Assembly: GCA_018827205.1 (NCBI GenBank)
Contig: JAHJXZ010000080.1
Span: forward strand, 1-64,000
DNA: 64,000 bases
Reading direction: 5' to 3'
DNA from: Gammaproteobacteria bacterium
GTDB lineage: Bacteria; Pseudomonadota; Gammaproteobacteria; Pseudomonadales; Pseudomonadaceae
Every line of letters starts with the position of its first letter. Within the stretch, counting starts at the first letter, position 1. Position numbers and translations under genes: made by a program. Positions 9,445 to 20,195 of the stretch are shown here, in pieces. The notes under the pieces are model-generated. The model saw nothing but the letters and a program-made list of their open reading frames with translations. It did not search any database and was not told where the DNA came from.

Positions 9445-11792
9445 ATGAAACGTCTGCTGCTACCTGCGGTGCTTGCGCACTGATGATCACCGAAGTTCAC
9501 GCCGAGTCCTTCACTATCTCCGATATCCGGGTCACTGGTCTGCAGCGCGTTTCCGCTGGCAGCGTTTTCGGTGCCTTGCCCCTGAACGTGGGCGCGCAAG
9601 CCGATGACCGGTCGCTGGTTGAAGCTACCCGCGAACTGTTCAAAACCGGTTTCTTCCAGGACATTCAGCTCGGTCGCGATGGCGATGTGCTGGTTGTCAG
9701 CGTGGTTGAACGCCCATCTATCTCCAGTATCGAAATTGAAGGCAACAAGGCCATCAGCAGCGAAGACCTGCTTAAAGGCCTGAATCAGTCGGGCCTGGCT
9801 GAAGGTGAAATTTTCCAGCGGGCTACTCTGGAGGGCGTGCGCAACGAGCTGCAGCGCCAGTACGTTGCTCAGGGCCGTTACTCCGCAGAAATTGAAGCCG
9901 AAGTGATTCCGCAGCCGCGTAACCGCGTGGCACTGAAGATCAATATCAATGAAGGTTCGGTCGCCGCCATTCAGCACATTAACGTGGTGGGCAACTCGGT
10001 CTTTTCCGATGAAGACCTGATCGACCTGTTCGAACTGAAGACCACCAACTGGCTGTCGTTCTTTAAAAATGATGACAAGTACGCCCGTGAGAAACTCTCC
10101 GGCGACTTGGAACGCCTGCGTTCCTATTATCTGGATCGCGGCTATATCAATATGGATATCAGCTCCACTCAGGTATCCATCACCCCAGACAAGAAGCATG
10201 TCTATGTCACGGTCAACGTCGACGAAGGTGAGAAATTTACCGTGCGTGAGGTCAAACTCAGCGGTGAACTGAAGGTGCCGGAAGAAGAAGTCCGTGCTTT
10301 GCTGCTAGTTCAGGAAGGCCAGGTATTCTCGCGCAAAGTGATGACCACCACTTCCGAGCTGATCACTCGCCGCCTGGGTAACGAGGGCTATACCTTCGCC
10401 AACGTCAACGGCGTGCCAGAAGCCCATGATGATGGCACTGTGTCGATTACCTTTGTGGTCGATCCGGGCAAGCGTGCTTACGTCAACCGCATCAACTTCC
10501 GCGGTAACACCAAGTCGGAAGACGAAGTGTTGCGCCGTGAAATGCGTCAGATGGAAGGTGGCTGGGCTTCAACGTATTTGATTGATCAGTCCAAGACTCG
10601 TCTGGAGCGTCTCGGCTACTTCAAGGAAGTCAACGTCGAAACCCCGCAGGTGCCGGGTACTGACGATCAGGTTGACGTCAACTACAGCGTTGAAGAGCAG
10701 GCTTCCGGCTCCATCACCGCCAGCGTTGGTTTTGCCCAGAACGCCGGTCTGATTCTCGGCGGCTCGATTACCCAGAACAATTTCCTGGGTACTGGTAACA
10801 AGGTCAGTGTCGGTCTGACCCGTAGCGAATACCAGAGCAGCTACAACTTTGGCTTTGTTGACCCCTACTGGACGCCAGACGGTGTCAGCCTGGGCTACAA
10901 CGCCTTCTTCCGTGAAACCGATTACGATGAGCTGAATACTGATGTATCCAGCTACTCGGTGGACAGCTACGGTGCGGGTGCCAGTATTGGTTATCCCATC
11001 AGCGATACCTCGCGTCTGACTTATGGCTTGACCATCCAGAACGACAGCATCGGCACCGGTGTGTATACCGTTGACGAAATTTTCAACTTTATCGAGGCCG
11101 AGGGTGACAGCTACCTGAACCTCAAAGCGTCGATTGGCTGGTCTGAGTCGACTCTCAATCGTGGTGTGCTCGCTAACCGCGGTCACTCACAAAGCTTGGT
11201 ATTTGAAACCACAGTGCCGGGTAGTGATCTGTCGTTCTTCAAGGTGGATTACCGTGGCCAGGTCTTCAAGCCGCTGAGTGATACCTATACTTTGCGCTTG
11301 CATACCCAGCTGGGTTATGGCGAAAGCTACGGCTCTACTTCTGACCTGCCGTTCTATGAGCATTACTACGCGGGTGGTTTCAACTCGGTACGTGGCTTTA
11401 AGGACAGTAGCTTGGGGCCACGCAGCACGCCGAGTCGGGGGACTAACCCTGGTACAGCCTTCGATCCAGATCAAGATCCGCTTCCGTTCGGCGGAAACGT
11501 CCTTATCCAGGGTGGTGCTGAACTGCTGTTCCCCATGCCGTTCGTAAAAGATCAGCGTTCCCTGCGTACTGCACTGTTTTGGGACGTGGGTAATGTCTTC
11601 GACACCAATTGCGGTAATTCTCAAGCAGATTGCAGCAGTATTGATCCTGGCAACTTGGCCAGCTCGGTAGGTGTTGGTTTGACCTGGATCACCGCATTGG
11701 GTCCGTTGAGCTTTAGTTTGGCAATGCCAATCATCAAACCGGATGATGCTGATACGCAGATTTTCCAGTTCTCTCTCGGTCAGACGTTCTAA
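9445..11792 (+). CDS. bamA: Outer-membrane protein assembly factor BamA (apparent frameshift in the signal peptide)
   Basis: Core of the BAM complex, which inserts beta-barrel proteins into the outer membrane; essential. The mature part has five POTRA domains (to about residue 400) and a C-terminal barrel with VRGF (in GGFNSVRGFKDSSLGPR), ending in F as expected. The expected start is the ATG at 9445 behind AAGAAAGGA, but that frame reads MKRLLLPAVLAH and stops at 9481-9483. The rest of the gene is in another frame. Restoring one base near 9475-9479 (GCGCA to GCGGCA) joins the two as a normal signal peptide ending ALMITEVHA. The longest uninterrupted frame starts at the ATG at 9483 and would lack a usable export signal. 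Sequence error is the likely cause. Confidence 0.95.
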
Positions 11793-11835
11793 GCGTCGGA
11801 TTTTTGAATACCAACAGTTTTGCAGGAGTTGCACC

Positions 11836-12339
11836 GTGCGTAAGTTGACTCAACTGGTTTTGTTAAGCGTTGCCCTGCTGGCAACCCCGGCTTTTGCCGA
11901 GATGAAGGTAGCGGTATTGAACTATCAAATGGCTTTGCTGGAATCTGACGCTGCCAAGCGTTACGCCGTTGATGCCGAGAAGAAATTCGGCCCGCAGCTG
12001 AACAAACTGAAAACCCTGGAAAGCGACGCCAAGCGCATTCAGGACCGCCTGGTTAAAGACGGCGAAAAAATGCAGACCGCTGAGCGCGAGCGCCTGGAGC
12101 TTGAATTCAAGCAAAAAGCCCGTGACTTCCAGTTCCAGTCCAAGGAGCTGAATGAGTCCAAGGCTGTTGCGGATCGTGAAATGCTGAAAAAGCTCAAGCC
12201 GAACCTGGACAAGGCCGTGGAAGAAGTGATCAAGACCGGTAACTTCGACCTGGTGCTGGAGCGCGGTGCGGTGATTGATGTCAAACCTCAGTTCGACATC
12301 ACCCGCCAGGTTATCGAGCGCATGAATCAGCTGCGCTGA
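11836..12339 (+). CDS. skp: Periplasmic chaperone Skp/OmpH family
   Basis: Trimeric periplasmic chaperone that holds unfolded outer-membrane proteins on their way to BamA. The 167-residue product starts at a GTG (11836) behind CAGGAG. It has a Sec signal peptide ending TPAFA before [10 protein letters not shown]. The middle is a long charged coiled-coil (residues ~45-115, rich in Lys, Glu, Arg), the tentacle of the family. It sits directly after bamA and before lpxD, the classic arrangement. Confidence 0.96.
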   Translation: MRKLTQLVLLSVALLATPAFAEMKVAVLNYQMALLESDAAKRYAVDAEKKFGPQLNKLKTLESDAKRIQDRLVKDGEKMQTAERERLELEFKQKARDFQFQSKELNESKAVADREMLKKLKPNLDKAVEEVIKTGNFDLVLERGAVIDVKPQFDITRQVIERMNQLR

Positions 12340-12341
12340 TC

Positions 12342-13400
12342 ATGAGTGTAACGGTTTATACCCTTGGCCAGCTGGCCGAGCGTCTGGGCGCCACCTTGCG
12401 TGGCGACACAGGCAAGCCGATCAGCGGCTTGGCTACCTTGCAGGAAGCCGGCGCTGATCAGCTGAGCTTTCTCTCCAATGCGCAATACCGTAAGTTTCTC
12501 TCGGGCTGCCAGGCTGGTGCGGTGCTGTTGACCGCTGCTGATGCCGAAGGCTATGCCGGCAATGCCTTGGTCGTTGCTAACCCTTACCTGGCGTATGCCG
12601 AGCTCTCCCATTTATTTGACCGTAAGCCTCGGGCCTTGCCTGGCGTGCATTCCACCGCCGTGTTGGCTGCGGATGCGCAGGTCGATGCGAGTGCGAGCAT
12701 TGGCGCCTATGCGGTTATCGAAAGTGGCGCGCAAATCGCTGCCGGTGTAACCGTCGGAGCGCAGTGCGTTGTCGGTGCGCGCTCGGTGATCGGTGAGGGC
12801 GGCTGGCTCGCTCCGCGAGTAACGCTGTATCACGACGTACGCATCGGTAAGCGTGTGGTTATTCAGTCAGGTGCAGTGATCGGCGGCGAGGGCTTCGGCT
12901 TCGCCAACGAGAAAGGCGTTTGGCAGAAAATCGCGCAGATCGGTGGGGTGACCATCGGTGATGACGTCGAGATCGGTGCTAATACCACCGTCGACCGTGG
13001 TGCACTGTCGGATACGCTGATTGGCAACGGTGTAAAACTGGATAACCAGATCATGATCGCGCACAACGTGCAGATCGGCGACAACACGGCCATGGCCGGT
13101 TGTGCGGGGATTTCCGGCAGCACAAAAATTGGCAAGAATTGCATGATTGCTGGCGGCGTTGGCATGGTTGGGCATATCGAGGTGTGCGACAACGTGTTCG
13201 TCACCGGTATGACCATGGTCACTCGCTCGATCACCGAGCCCGGCTCCTATTCCTCGGGTACTGCCATGCAGCCTGCTGCTGAATGGCGCAAGAGCGCGGC
13301 ACGGATTCGTCAGTTGGATGATATGGCGCGACGCCTGCAGCAGTTGGAAAAGCAGCTGGCCGCCGTGACCCCAGCAGCTGATACCTCATCTGATGCCTGA
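12342..13400 (+). CDS. lpxD: UDP-3-O-(3-hydroxyacyl)glucosamine N-acyltransferase
   Basis: Third step of lipid A synthesis: transfers a 3-hydroxyacyl chain from ACP to the 2-amino group of UDP-3-O-acylglucosamine. The 352-residue product has an N-terminal uridine-binding domain ([16 protein letters not shown]). A left-handed beta-helix of hexapeptide repeats (residues ~100-300) follows, with the catalytic-region His in [13 protein letters not shown]. The C-terminal helix ends [11 protein letters not shown]. It starts two bases after the skp stop. Confidence 0.97.
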   Translation: MSVTVYTLGQLAERLGATLRGDTGKPISGLATLQEAGADQLSFLSNAQYRKFLSGCQAGAVLLTAADAEGYAGNALVVANPYLAYAELSHLFDRKPRALPGVHSTAVLAADAQVDASASIGAYAVIESGAQIAAGVTVGAQCVVGARSVIGEGGWLAPRVTLYHDVRIGKRVVIQSGAVIGGEGFGFANEKGVWQKIAQIGGVTIGDDVEIGANTTVDRGALSDTLIGNGVKLDNQIMIAHNVQIGDNTAMAGCAGISGSTKIGKNCMIAGGVGMVGHIEVCDNVFVTGMTMVTRSITEPGSYSSGTAMQPAAEWRKSAARIRQLDDMARRLQQLEKQLAAVTPAADTSSDA

Positions 13401-13448
13401 GCTGGTATTTGCCGGCTTCTCTTTTTTCTCTTACAGGCTTCTCTGCAC

Positions 13449-13889
13449 ATGATGGACATCAACCAGATTCGCGAATACTTGCCGCACCGCTATCCGTTCC
13501 TTTTGGTGGACCGGGTCGCTGAGCTGGATATTGAAGGCAAGCGAATTCGCGCCTACAAGAATGTCAGCATCAATGAGCCGTTTTTCAACGGGCATTTCCC
13601 TGAGCACCCGATTATGCCGGGCGTTTTGATCATTGAAGCCATGGCTCAAGCAGCCGGGATTCTCGGTTTCAAGATGATGGACCTGAAGCCCTCTGATGGC
13701 ACCCTGTATTACTTTGTCGGCTCCGACAAGCTACGCTTTCGCCAGCCAGTGGTGCCGGGTGATCAGCTGATCCTTGAAGCCCGCTATCTGAGCAGTAAGC
13801 GCAGCATCTGGAAGTTCGAGTGCAAGGCCAGCGTCGACGGCAAGGAAGTCTGCTCGGCAGAAATCATCTGTGCGGAACGCAAGCTATGA
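13449..13889 (+). CDS. fabZ: 3-hydroxyacyl-[ACP] dehydratase FabZ
   Basis: Dehydrates beta-hydroxyacyl-ACP during fatty-acid elongation. The 146-residue hot-dog-fold product has the catalytic His and Glu regions in [20 protein letters not shown] (residues ~45-65). It uses the same 3-hydroxyacyl-ACP pool as LpxA and LpxD, which explains its place between their genes. Its stop overlaps the lpxA start (ATGA). An ATG at 13452 is an equally possible start. Confidence 0.97.
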   Translation: MMDINQIREYLPHRYPFLLVDRVAELDIEGKRIRAYKNVSINEPFFNGHFPEHPIMPGVLIIEAMAQAAGILGFKMMDLKPSDGTLYYFVGSDKLRFRQPVVPGDQLILEARYLSSKRSIWKFECKASVDGKEVCSAEIICAERKL

Positions 13890-14662
13890 GTTTGATTGAC
13901 CCTCGCGCCATCATCGATCCCAGCGCCAAGTTGGCTGACGACGTCGTCGTTGGCCCTTGGTCGATAGTTGGGGCCGATGTAGAAATTGGCGAGGGTACAG
14001 TGATCGGCCCCCATGTGATCCTCAAGGGGCCGACGCGGATCGGTAAACACAACCGCATCTATCAGTTCTCCTCGGTGGGTGAAGACACACCTGATCTTAA
14101 GTACCAAGGTGAGGCGACTCGACTGGTCATTGGCGACCACAACGTGATCCGCGAGGGTGTCACCATCCACCGCGGCACCGTGCAGGATCGCAGCGAAACC
14201 ACCCTGGGTGACCACAACCTGATCATGGCCTATGCCCACATCGGCCATGACAGCGTGATCGGCAACCATTGCATCCTGGTCAACAATACTGCGCTGGCCG
14301 GGCATGTGTGGGTCGATGACTGGGCGATTCTCTCCGGCTATACCCTGGTTCATCAGTTCTGCCGTATCGGTGCGCACAGCTTTTCCGGTATGGGCACGGC
14401 GATTGGCAAGGATGTACCGGCGTTTGTCACCGTGTTCGGCAACCCGGCCGAAGCGCGCAGCATGAACTTCGAAGGCATGCGCCGTCGTGGTTTCAGCGCC
14501 GAGGCGATTGCCGCCTTGCGTCGCGCGTACAAGATTGTCTATCGCCAGGGACTTACGGTTGAGCAGGCGATGGCCGAACTGGCCGAGTCGTCTGCTGAGT
14601 TCCCCGAAGTCGCGATCTTCCGCGATTCCATTCAGGCTTCAAGCCGCGGCATTACCCGATAA
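13886..14662 (+). CDS. lpxA: UDP-N-acetylglucosamine O-acyltransferase
   Basis: First step of lipid A synthesis: adds a 3-hydroxyacyl chain to UDP-GlcNAc. The 258-residue product is a left-handed beta-helix of hexapeptide repeats from about residue 5 to 185. It includes [20 protein letters not shown] with the catalytic-region histidine, and a C-terminal helical domain. The start at 13886 overlaps the fabZ stop. A longer frame from 13820 lies inside fabZ and is rejected. Confidence 0.97.
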   Translation: MSLIDPRAIIDPSAKLADDVVVGPWSIVGADVEIGEGTVIGPHVILKGPTRIGKHNRIYQFSSVGEDTPDLKYQGEATRLVIGDHNVIREGVTIHRGTVQDRSETTLGDHNLIMAYAHIGHDSVIGNHCILVNNTALAGHVWVDDWAILSGYTLVHQFCRIGAHSFSGMGTAIGKDVPAFVTVFGNPAEARSMNFEGMRRRGFSAEAIAALRRAYKIVYRQGLTVEQAMAELAESSAEFPEVAIFRDSIQASSRGITR

Positions 14663-14665
14663 TTT

Positions 14666-15799
14666 ATGACTGACCTGATGCGTGTCGCGCTGGTCGCTGG
14701 CGAGGCGTCTGGCGATATTCTCGGTGCGGGCCTGATGCAGGCCCTCAAAGCCCAATACCCACAGATCGAATTTATCGGTGTCGGCGGCCCGCTCATGCAG
14801 GCTCAGGGGCTGAATTCCTATTTCCCGATGGAGCGCTTGTCGGTGATGGGCTTGGTCGAGGTACTTGGCCGTCTGCCTGAGCTGCTGTCGCGGCGTAAGC
14901 GGCTGATCAATACCCTGATCGCGGCCAAACCGGATGTCTTTATCGGCATCGATGCGCCGGATTTCAATCTGACCCTTGAACTCAAGTTGCGTCAGGCGGG
15001 CATCAAGACCGTGCATTATGTCAGCCCGTCCGTATGGGCCTGGCGGCAGAAACGCGTGCTGAAGATTCGCGAAGCCTGCGACCTGATGCTGACCCTGTTC
15101 CCGTTCGAGGCGCAGTTCTATCAGGATCATCAGGTGCCGGTGCGCTTTGTCGGCCATCCGCTGGCCGATACCATTCCGCAGCAAGCGGATCGCGCTGCGG
15201 CCCGTGATTCGCTGAACTTATCGCATGATCAGCCGGTGGTGGCCCTGATGCCGGGCAGCCGCGGTGGCGAAGTGTCGCGCCTGGGCAGCTTGTTTCTCGA
15301 TGCCGCCGTTCGGTTGCGTACCTTGCGCCCCGGTATCCAGTTTGTTCTGCCGTGCTCCAGCCCGGAGCGCCGTGCGCAGCTTGAGCAGATGCTGGTGGGT
15401 CTTGATCTGCCGCTGACCTTGCTCAATGGCCGCTCCCATGAGGCGCTGGCGGCCTGTGATGCGGTGTTGATCGCCTCCGGTACGGCGACCCTTGAGGCCT
15501 TGCTCTACAAACGGCCGATGGTGGTGGCTTACAAGGTTGCGCCGTTGACCTATCGCATCCTCAAGCGCCTGGTTACCAGCGCTTATATTTCCCTGCCGAA
15601 TCTGCTGGCCGAGCGTTTGCTGGTACCTGAGATGATTCAGGATGCCGCTACGCCTGAAGCGCTGGCCCAATTGCTTGCTCCGCTGCTGGATGGCGGCGAG
15701 GTGCAGACTGAAGGCTTTGATGTAATTCACCGCGCGCTGCGACGTGACGCTTCGGTGCAGGCTGCCCAGGCTGTGCTGCAACTGACAGGGCGCGGCTGA
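14666..15799 (+). CDS. lpxB: Lipid A disaccharide synthase
   Basis: GT19 glycosyltransferase that joins UDP-diacylglucosamine and lipid X to form the lipid A disaccharide. The 377-residue product shows [18 protein letters not shown] at the N-terminus, [10 protein letters not shown] near residue 115, and the nucleotide-sugar site [19 protein letters not shown] in the C-terminal half. It follows lpxA by three bases and overlaps rnhB by one base (TGATG). Confidence 0.97.
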   Translation: MTDLMRVALVAGEASGDILGAGLMQALKAQYPQIEFIGVGGPLMQAQGLNSYFPMERLSVMGLVEVLGRLPELLSRRKRLINTLIAAKPDVFIGIDAPDFNLTLELKLRQAGIKTVHYVSPSVWAWRQKRVLKIREACDLMLTLFPFEAQFYQDHQVPVRFVGHPLADTIPQQADRAAARDSLNLSHDQPVVALMPGSRGGEVSRLGSLFLDAAVRLRTLRPGIQFVLPCSSPERRAQLEQMLVGLDLPLTLLNGRSHEALAACDAVLIASGTATLEALLYKRPMVVAYKVAPLTYRILKRLVTSAYISLPNLLAERLLVPEMIQDAATPEALAQLLAPLLDGGEVQTEGFDVIHRALRRDASVQAAQAVLQLTGRG

Positions 15800-16395
15800 T
15801 GCAGCTCGGGCTGGATTTCACCCTGGTGCAGGAGCTGGTGGCCGGCGTTGATGAAGTCGGCCGTGGCCCGCTCTGCGGTGCGGTGGTGACGGCGGCGGTG
15901 ATTCTCGATCCGGCACGGCCGATTCTCGGCCTGAACGATTCGAAAAAGCTGACCGAGGCGCGTCGGGAGAAACTTTTCGACGAGATTCGTGAAAAAGCTC
16001 TGGCCTGGTGCATCGCCCGCGCTGAGGTCGAAGAAATCGATCAGCTGAATATTCTCCAGGCCACCATGCTGGCCATGCAGCGCGCGGTTGAGGGCTTGAG
16101 TGTCACGCCCAAGCTAGCGCTGATCGATGGTAATCGCTGCCCGAAACTGCAGGTGCCTAGCGCCGCAGTGATCAAGGGCGATAGTCAGGTGCCGGCGATT
16201 GCCGCGGCGTCGATCCTGGCCAAGGTCAGCCGTGATCGCGAGATGCAGCTACTGGATCAGCAATACCCCGGTTACGGTATCGCCGGGCACAAAGGCTATC
16301 CCACCCCGGTACACCTGGAAGCGCTAAGGCGTCTAGGGCCGACGCCGATTCACCGGCGTTCCTTTGGCCCGGTACGTGCGTTGTTGGACGACTGA
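15799..16395 (+). CDS. rnhB: Ribonuclease HII
   Basis: Removes RNA from RNA-DNA hybrids, including single embedded ribonucleotides. The 198-residue product has the active-site motif [12 protein letters not shown] near residue 13, [10 protein letters not shown] with the third acidic residue, and [12 protein letters not shown]. Its position between lpxB and dnaE is conserved. Confidence 0.96.
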   Translation: MQLGLDFTLVQELVAGVDEVGRGPLCGAVVTAAVILDPARPILGLNDSKKLTEARREKLFDEIREKALAWCIARAEVEEIDQLNILQATMLAMQRAVEGLSVTPKLALIDGNRCPKLQVPSAAVIKGDSQVPAIAAASILAKVSRDREMQLLDQQYPGYGIAGHKGYPTPVHLEALRRLGPTPIHRRSFGPVRALLDD

Positions 16396-16505
16396 TACAA
16401 CGCTTAAAGCATTCCCCCGTATCCTCTGCCCGGTAGCGCTTGTCGCGCGCTGCTGCGGTTGTACAATCCCTGCCTTGTCGTTTTTGTGTTTTGTATAGGA
16501 CTGCC

Positions 16506-19500
16506 ATGACCGCTTCATTCGTCCACCTGCGTTTGCACACCGAGTTTTCCCTGGTCGACGGGCTCGTGCGGGTCAAGCCACTGATCAAATCGGTGGCGGC
16601 AGCCGGAATGCCGGCGGTAGCGGTCACTGACATGAGCAATATGTGCTCATTGGTAAAGTTCTATAAGGCAGCCATGGGCGGTGGCATCAAGCCGATCTGC
16701 GGTGCCGACATCTGGCTGGCCAGTGCCGATGAAGATGGTCCGCTGAGCCGCATGACCCTGCTGGCGATGAATGCCAAGGGTTATCGCAACCTCACCGAAC
16801 TGGTCTCGCGCGGCTGGAGCGAAGGGCAGAGCAATGATCTGGTCATCATCCAGCGCGACTGGGTTAAGGAAGCGGCCGAGGGGCTGATTGCCCTGTCGGG
16901 TGCAAAGGAAGGCGAAGTCGGCCATGCCTTGCTTGATGGCGAGCAGGCGCAGGCCGAAGCTGTTCTGCGCGAATGGATGGCGGTGTTCCCCGAGCGCTTC
17001 TACCTGGAAGTACAGCGTACCAACCGGGTTAATGATGAAGAACATCTGCACGCCGCCGTCGCCCTGGCCGACAAGGTTGGCGCGCCACTGGTAGCGACTA
17101 ACGATGTGCGCTTTATCAAGCAGGACGACTTCGCCGCCCATGAAACCCGTGTGTGCATCGGCGAAGGCCGTAGCCTGGACGACCCGCGCCGCCTGCGCAC
17201 CTACTCCGATCAGCAGTACCTGAAAAGCCCGGAGGAAATGGCCGAGCTGTTCCGTGATTTGCCCGAGGCACTGGAAAACACCATCGAGATTGCCAAACGC
17301 TGCAATATCGAGGTGCAACTGGGCAAGTACTTCCTGCCAGATTTCCCTGTGCCGGCCGGCCTGACCATGGACGAATACTTTCGTCAGGTTTCGTTCGAGG
17401 GGCTGGAAGAGCGTCTGGCGGTGCTGTGGCCGAAGGACACCACACCGAATTACGAAGAGAAGCGTCAGGTCTATATCGATCGGTTGAATTTCGAGCTGGA
17501 TATCATCATCCAGATGGGCTTCCCCGGCTACTTCCTGATCGTAATGGACTTTATCAAGTGGGCGAAGAACAACGGCGTGCCGGTGGGCCCTGGCCGTGGG
17601 TCGGGTGCCGGTTCACTGGTGGCCTATGTGCAGAAGATCACCGACCTCGATCCGCTGGCCTATGACCTGCTGTTCGAACGTTTCCTCAACCCGGAACGGG
17701 TCTCCATGCCCGACTTCGACGTCGACTTTTGCATGGACGGCCGCGACCGAGTAATCGACTACGTGGCCGAGAAATACGGCCGCAACGCGGTGAGCCAGAT
17801 CATCACCTTCGGCACCATGGCGGCCAAGGCGGTGGTGCGTGACGTGGCGCGGGCCCAGGGCAAATCCTACGGCCTGGCAGATCGCCTGTCGAAGATGATC
17901 CCCTTCGAAGTCGGCATGACCCTGGAAAAAGCCTACGAAATGGAGGAGCCGCTGCGCGACTTCCTCAAGGTTGACGAAGACGCCCGAGAAATCTGGGAGA
18001 TGTCGCTCAAGCTCGAAGGCATCTGCCGCGGTACCGGCAAGCACGCCGGGGGTGTGGTGATCGCGCCGACCAAACTCACCGACTTCTCGCCGATTGCCTG
18101 CGATGACGAGGGTGGCGGCCTGGTCACTCAGTTCGATAAAGACGACGTGGAATCCGCCGGCCTGGTGAAGTTCGACTTCCTCGGTCTGCGCACCCTGACC
18201 ATCATCAAGTGGGCGATGGAAACCATCAACCGCGAGCAGGCCAAGAAAGGCCTGCCTGATCTGAACATCGACTTTATTCCGCTGGACGACAAGCCGACGT
18301 TCAGCATGCTGCAGAAGGCCGAGACTACTGCGGTATTCCAGCTTGAATCGCGCGGCATGAAGGAGCTGATCAAGAAGCTCAAGCCGGACTGCCTGGAAGA
18401 CATGATCGCTCTGGTGGCTCTGTTCCGTCCTGGGCCGCTGCAATCGGGCATGGTGGACGACTTTATCAACCGTAAGCATGGTCGCGAGCAGATCTCCTAC
18501 CCGCACCAGGACTATCAGTACGCGGGTCTTGAGCCGGTCCTCAAGCCGACCTACGGCATCATCCTGTATCAGGAACAGGTGATGCAGATTGCTCAGGTTA
18601 TGGCCGGCTACACCTTGGGTGGTGCGGACATGCTGCGCCGCGCCATGGGTAAGAAAAAACCCGAGGAGATGGCCAAGCAACGTGGCGGCTTTATCGAAGG
18701 CTGCGCTAACAACGGTATCGATGGGAACCTGGCGGGCAACATCTTCGATCTGGTGGAGAAATTCGCTGGTTACGGCTTCAACAAATCTCACTCCGCTGCT
18801 TATGGCTTGCTCTCGTATCAAACGGCCTGGCTTAAGGCACACCACTCAGCGGCCTTTATGGCGGCGGTGTTGTCGGCGGATATGCACAACACCGACAAGG
18901 TCGTCACCCTGATTGAGGAGTGCCGCAGCATGAAGCTGCGCCTCGATGCGCCGGATGTGAACATCTCCGAGTTCAAATTTACGGTTAATTACGAAGGCTG
19001 GATTGTCTACGGCCTGGGCGCGATCAAGGGCGTCGGCGAGGGGCCGGTAGAGGCGATCGTCGAAGCGCGTCAGGGCGGGCCGTTCAAGGACCTGTTCGAC
19101 TTCTGCTCGCGCGTCGACCTCAAACGCATCAACAAACGCACCCTCGAAGCGCTGATCCGCAGCGGTGCGCTAGATCGTCTGGGCCCGCACTTCCATGAAG
19201 AGCTTAAAGCCTACAAGGCCAATATCGACCGCAATCGCGCGGTATTGCTGGGGGCGATGGAGGAGGCTGTGCAGGCCGCCGAACAGACTGCGCGCAGTGC
19301 AGAGAGTGGGCACATGGACCTGTTCGGTGGGGTGTTTGCCGATGCTGAGGCGGATGTCTATCTCAATCATCTACGCGCCCGTGAACTGACGTTGAAAGAG
19401 CGCCTCAAGGGCGAGAAAGATACCCTGGGTCTGTACCTGACCGGACACCCGATTGATGAGTATGAAGGTGAAGTGCGGCGGTTTGCCCGCCAGCGCATCG

Positions 19501-20027
19501 TCGACCTGAAAGCCGCGCGTGGTGATCAGACGATTGCCGGCCTGGTGGTCGCCCTGCGGGTGATGAAGAACAAGAAGGGCGACAAGATGGGTTTTATCAC
19601 CCTCGATGACCGTTCCGGGCGGATCGAGGCCTCTTTGTTTGCCGAAGCGTTCAACAGTGCTCAAGCCCTATTGCAGACCGATGCCCTGGTGGTAGTGGAG
19701 GGCGAGGTGAGCAACGACGACTTCTCCGGCGGCCTGCGCTTGCGTGCCAAGCGGGTGATGAGCCTGGAAGAGGCGCGCACCGGTCTGGCCGACAGCCTGC
19801 GCCTGAAGGTCGCCAGTAGTGCCTTGCAGGGCGATCGTCTACGTTGGCTGGCCGACTTGTGCGGACGCCATCGCGGCGCGTGTCCGATCACCGTTGACTA
19901 CAGCGGCAGCGACGCCAAGGCGCAATTGCAGTTTGGCGAAGGCTGGCGTATCGAGCCGGCCGACAGTCTGATTCAGGCATTGCGTGACCAGTTCGGCCGC
20001 GACAACGTCTTTTTGCACTACCGCTGA
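16506..20027 (+). CDS. dnaE: DNA polymerase III alpha subunit
   Basis: Catalytic subunit of the replicative polymerase. The 1173-residue product has, in order, a PHP domain (HLRLHTEFSLVDG at the N-terminus), and the palm with PDFDVDFCMDGRD near residue 400 carrying two catalytic aspartates. Helix-hairpin-helix elements (near residue 830) and an OB fold (TIAGLVVALRVMKNKKGDKMG, about residue 1005) follow. The start at 16506 follows AGGA at 16497-16500. An in-frame start at 16440 lacks family support. It ends 168 bases before accA. Confidence 0.98.
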   Translation: MTASFVHLRLHTEFSLVDGLVRVKPLIKSVAAAGMPAVAVTDMSNMCSLVKFYKAAMGGGIKPICGADIWLASADEDGPLSRMTLLAMNAKGYRNLTELVSRGWSEGQSNDLVIIQRDWVKEAAEGLIALSGAKEGEVGHALLDGEQAQAEAVLREWMAVFPERFYLEVQRTNRVNDEEHLHAAVALADKVGAPLVATNDVRFIKQDDFAAHETRVCIGEGRSLDDPRRLRTYSDQQYLKSPEEMAELFRDLPEALENTIEIAKRCNIEVQLGKYFLPDFPVPAGLTMDEYFRQVSFEGLEERLAVLWPKDTTPNYEEKRQVYIDRLNFELDIIIQMGFPGYFLIVMDFIKWAKNNGVPVGPGRGSGAGSLVAYVQKITDLDPLAYDLLFERFLNPERVSMPDFDVDFCMDGRDRVIDYVAEKYGRNAVSQIITFGTMAAKAVVRDVARAQGKSYGLADRLSKMIPFEVGMTLEKAYEMEEPLRDFLKVDEDAREIWEMSLKLEGICRGTGKHAGGVVIAPTKLTDFSPIACDDEGGGLVTQFDKDDVESAGLVKFDFLGLRTLTIIKWAMETINREQAKKGLPDLNIDFIPLDDKPTFSMLQKAETTAVFQLESRGMKELIKKLKPDCLEDMIALVALFRPGPLQSGMVDDFINRKHGREQISYPHQDYQYAGLEPVLKPTYGIILYQEQVMQIAQVMAGYTLGGADMLRRAMGKKKPEEMAKQRGGFIEGCANNGIDGNLAGNIFDLVEKFAGYGFNKSHSAAYGLLSYQTAWLKAHHSAAFMAAVLSADMHNTDKVVTLIEECRSMKLRLDAPDVNISEFKFTVNYEGWIVYGLGAIKGVGEGPVEAIVEARQGGPFKDLFDFCSRVDLKRINKRTLEALIRSGALDRLGPHFHEELKAYKANIDRNRAVLLGAMEEAVQAAEQTARSAESGHMDLFGGVFADAEADVYLNHLRARELTLKERLKGEKDTLGLYLTGHPIDEYEGEVRRFARQRIVDLKAARGDQTIAGLVVALRVMKNKKGDKMGFITLDDRSGRIEASLFAEAFNSAQALLQTDALVVVEGEVSNDDFSGGLRLRAKRVMSLEEARTGLADSLRLKVASSALQGDRLRWLADLCGRHRGACPITVDYSGSDAKAQLQFGEGWRIEPADSLIQALRDQFGRDNVFLHYR

Positions 20028-20062
20028 TTTGCGAGGCTTAGGCTTCGCCGGTCGGTCGTGAT

Positions 20063-20105
20063 ACCCGGTAAGTTCTGTATTGAAGGCTTTCGTACAGAAC
20101 CGGGT
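20063..20105 (+). other. Large inverted repeat in the dnaE-accA gap
   Basis: ACCCGG (20063-20068) and TTCTGTA (20073-20079) pair with TACAGAA (20093-20099) and CCGGGT (20100-20105), leaving a four-base bulge and a 13-base loop. There is no T tract after it, so it is not an obvious terminator. It could be a structured accA leader or a processing site. Function unknown. Confidence 0.55.
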
Positions 20106-20195
20106 GTCGACCTGAATGCGCCTGCTGCTATAAGGTAGGGCGCGATAACGGATACAGCTCCCGGCCACTTGGCCGTCGACGCAAGACGGATGACT

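Noticed and set aside
17613..18845. Minus-strand open frame of 410 codons inside dnaE
   Set aside because: A mirror of the dnaE palm and fingers region; codon pattern and homology are on the plus strand.
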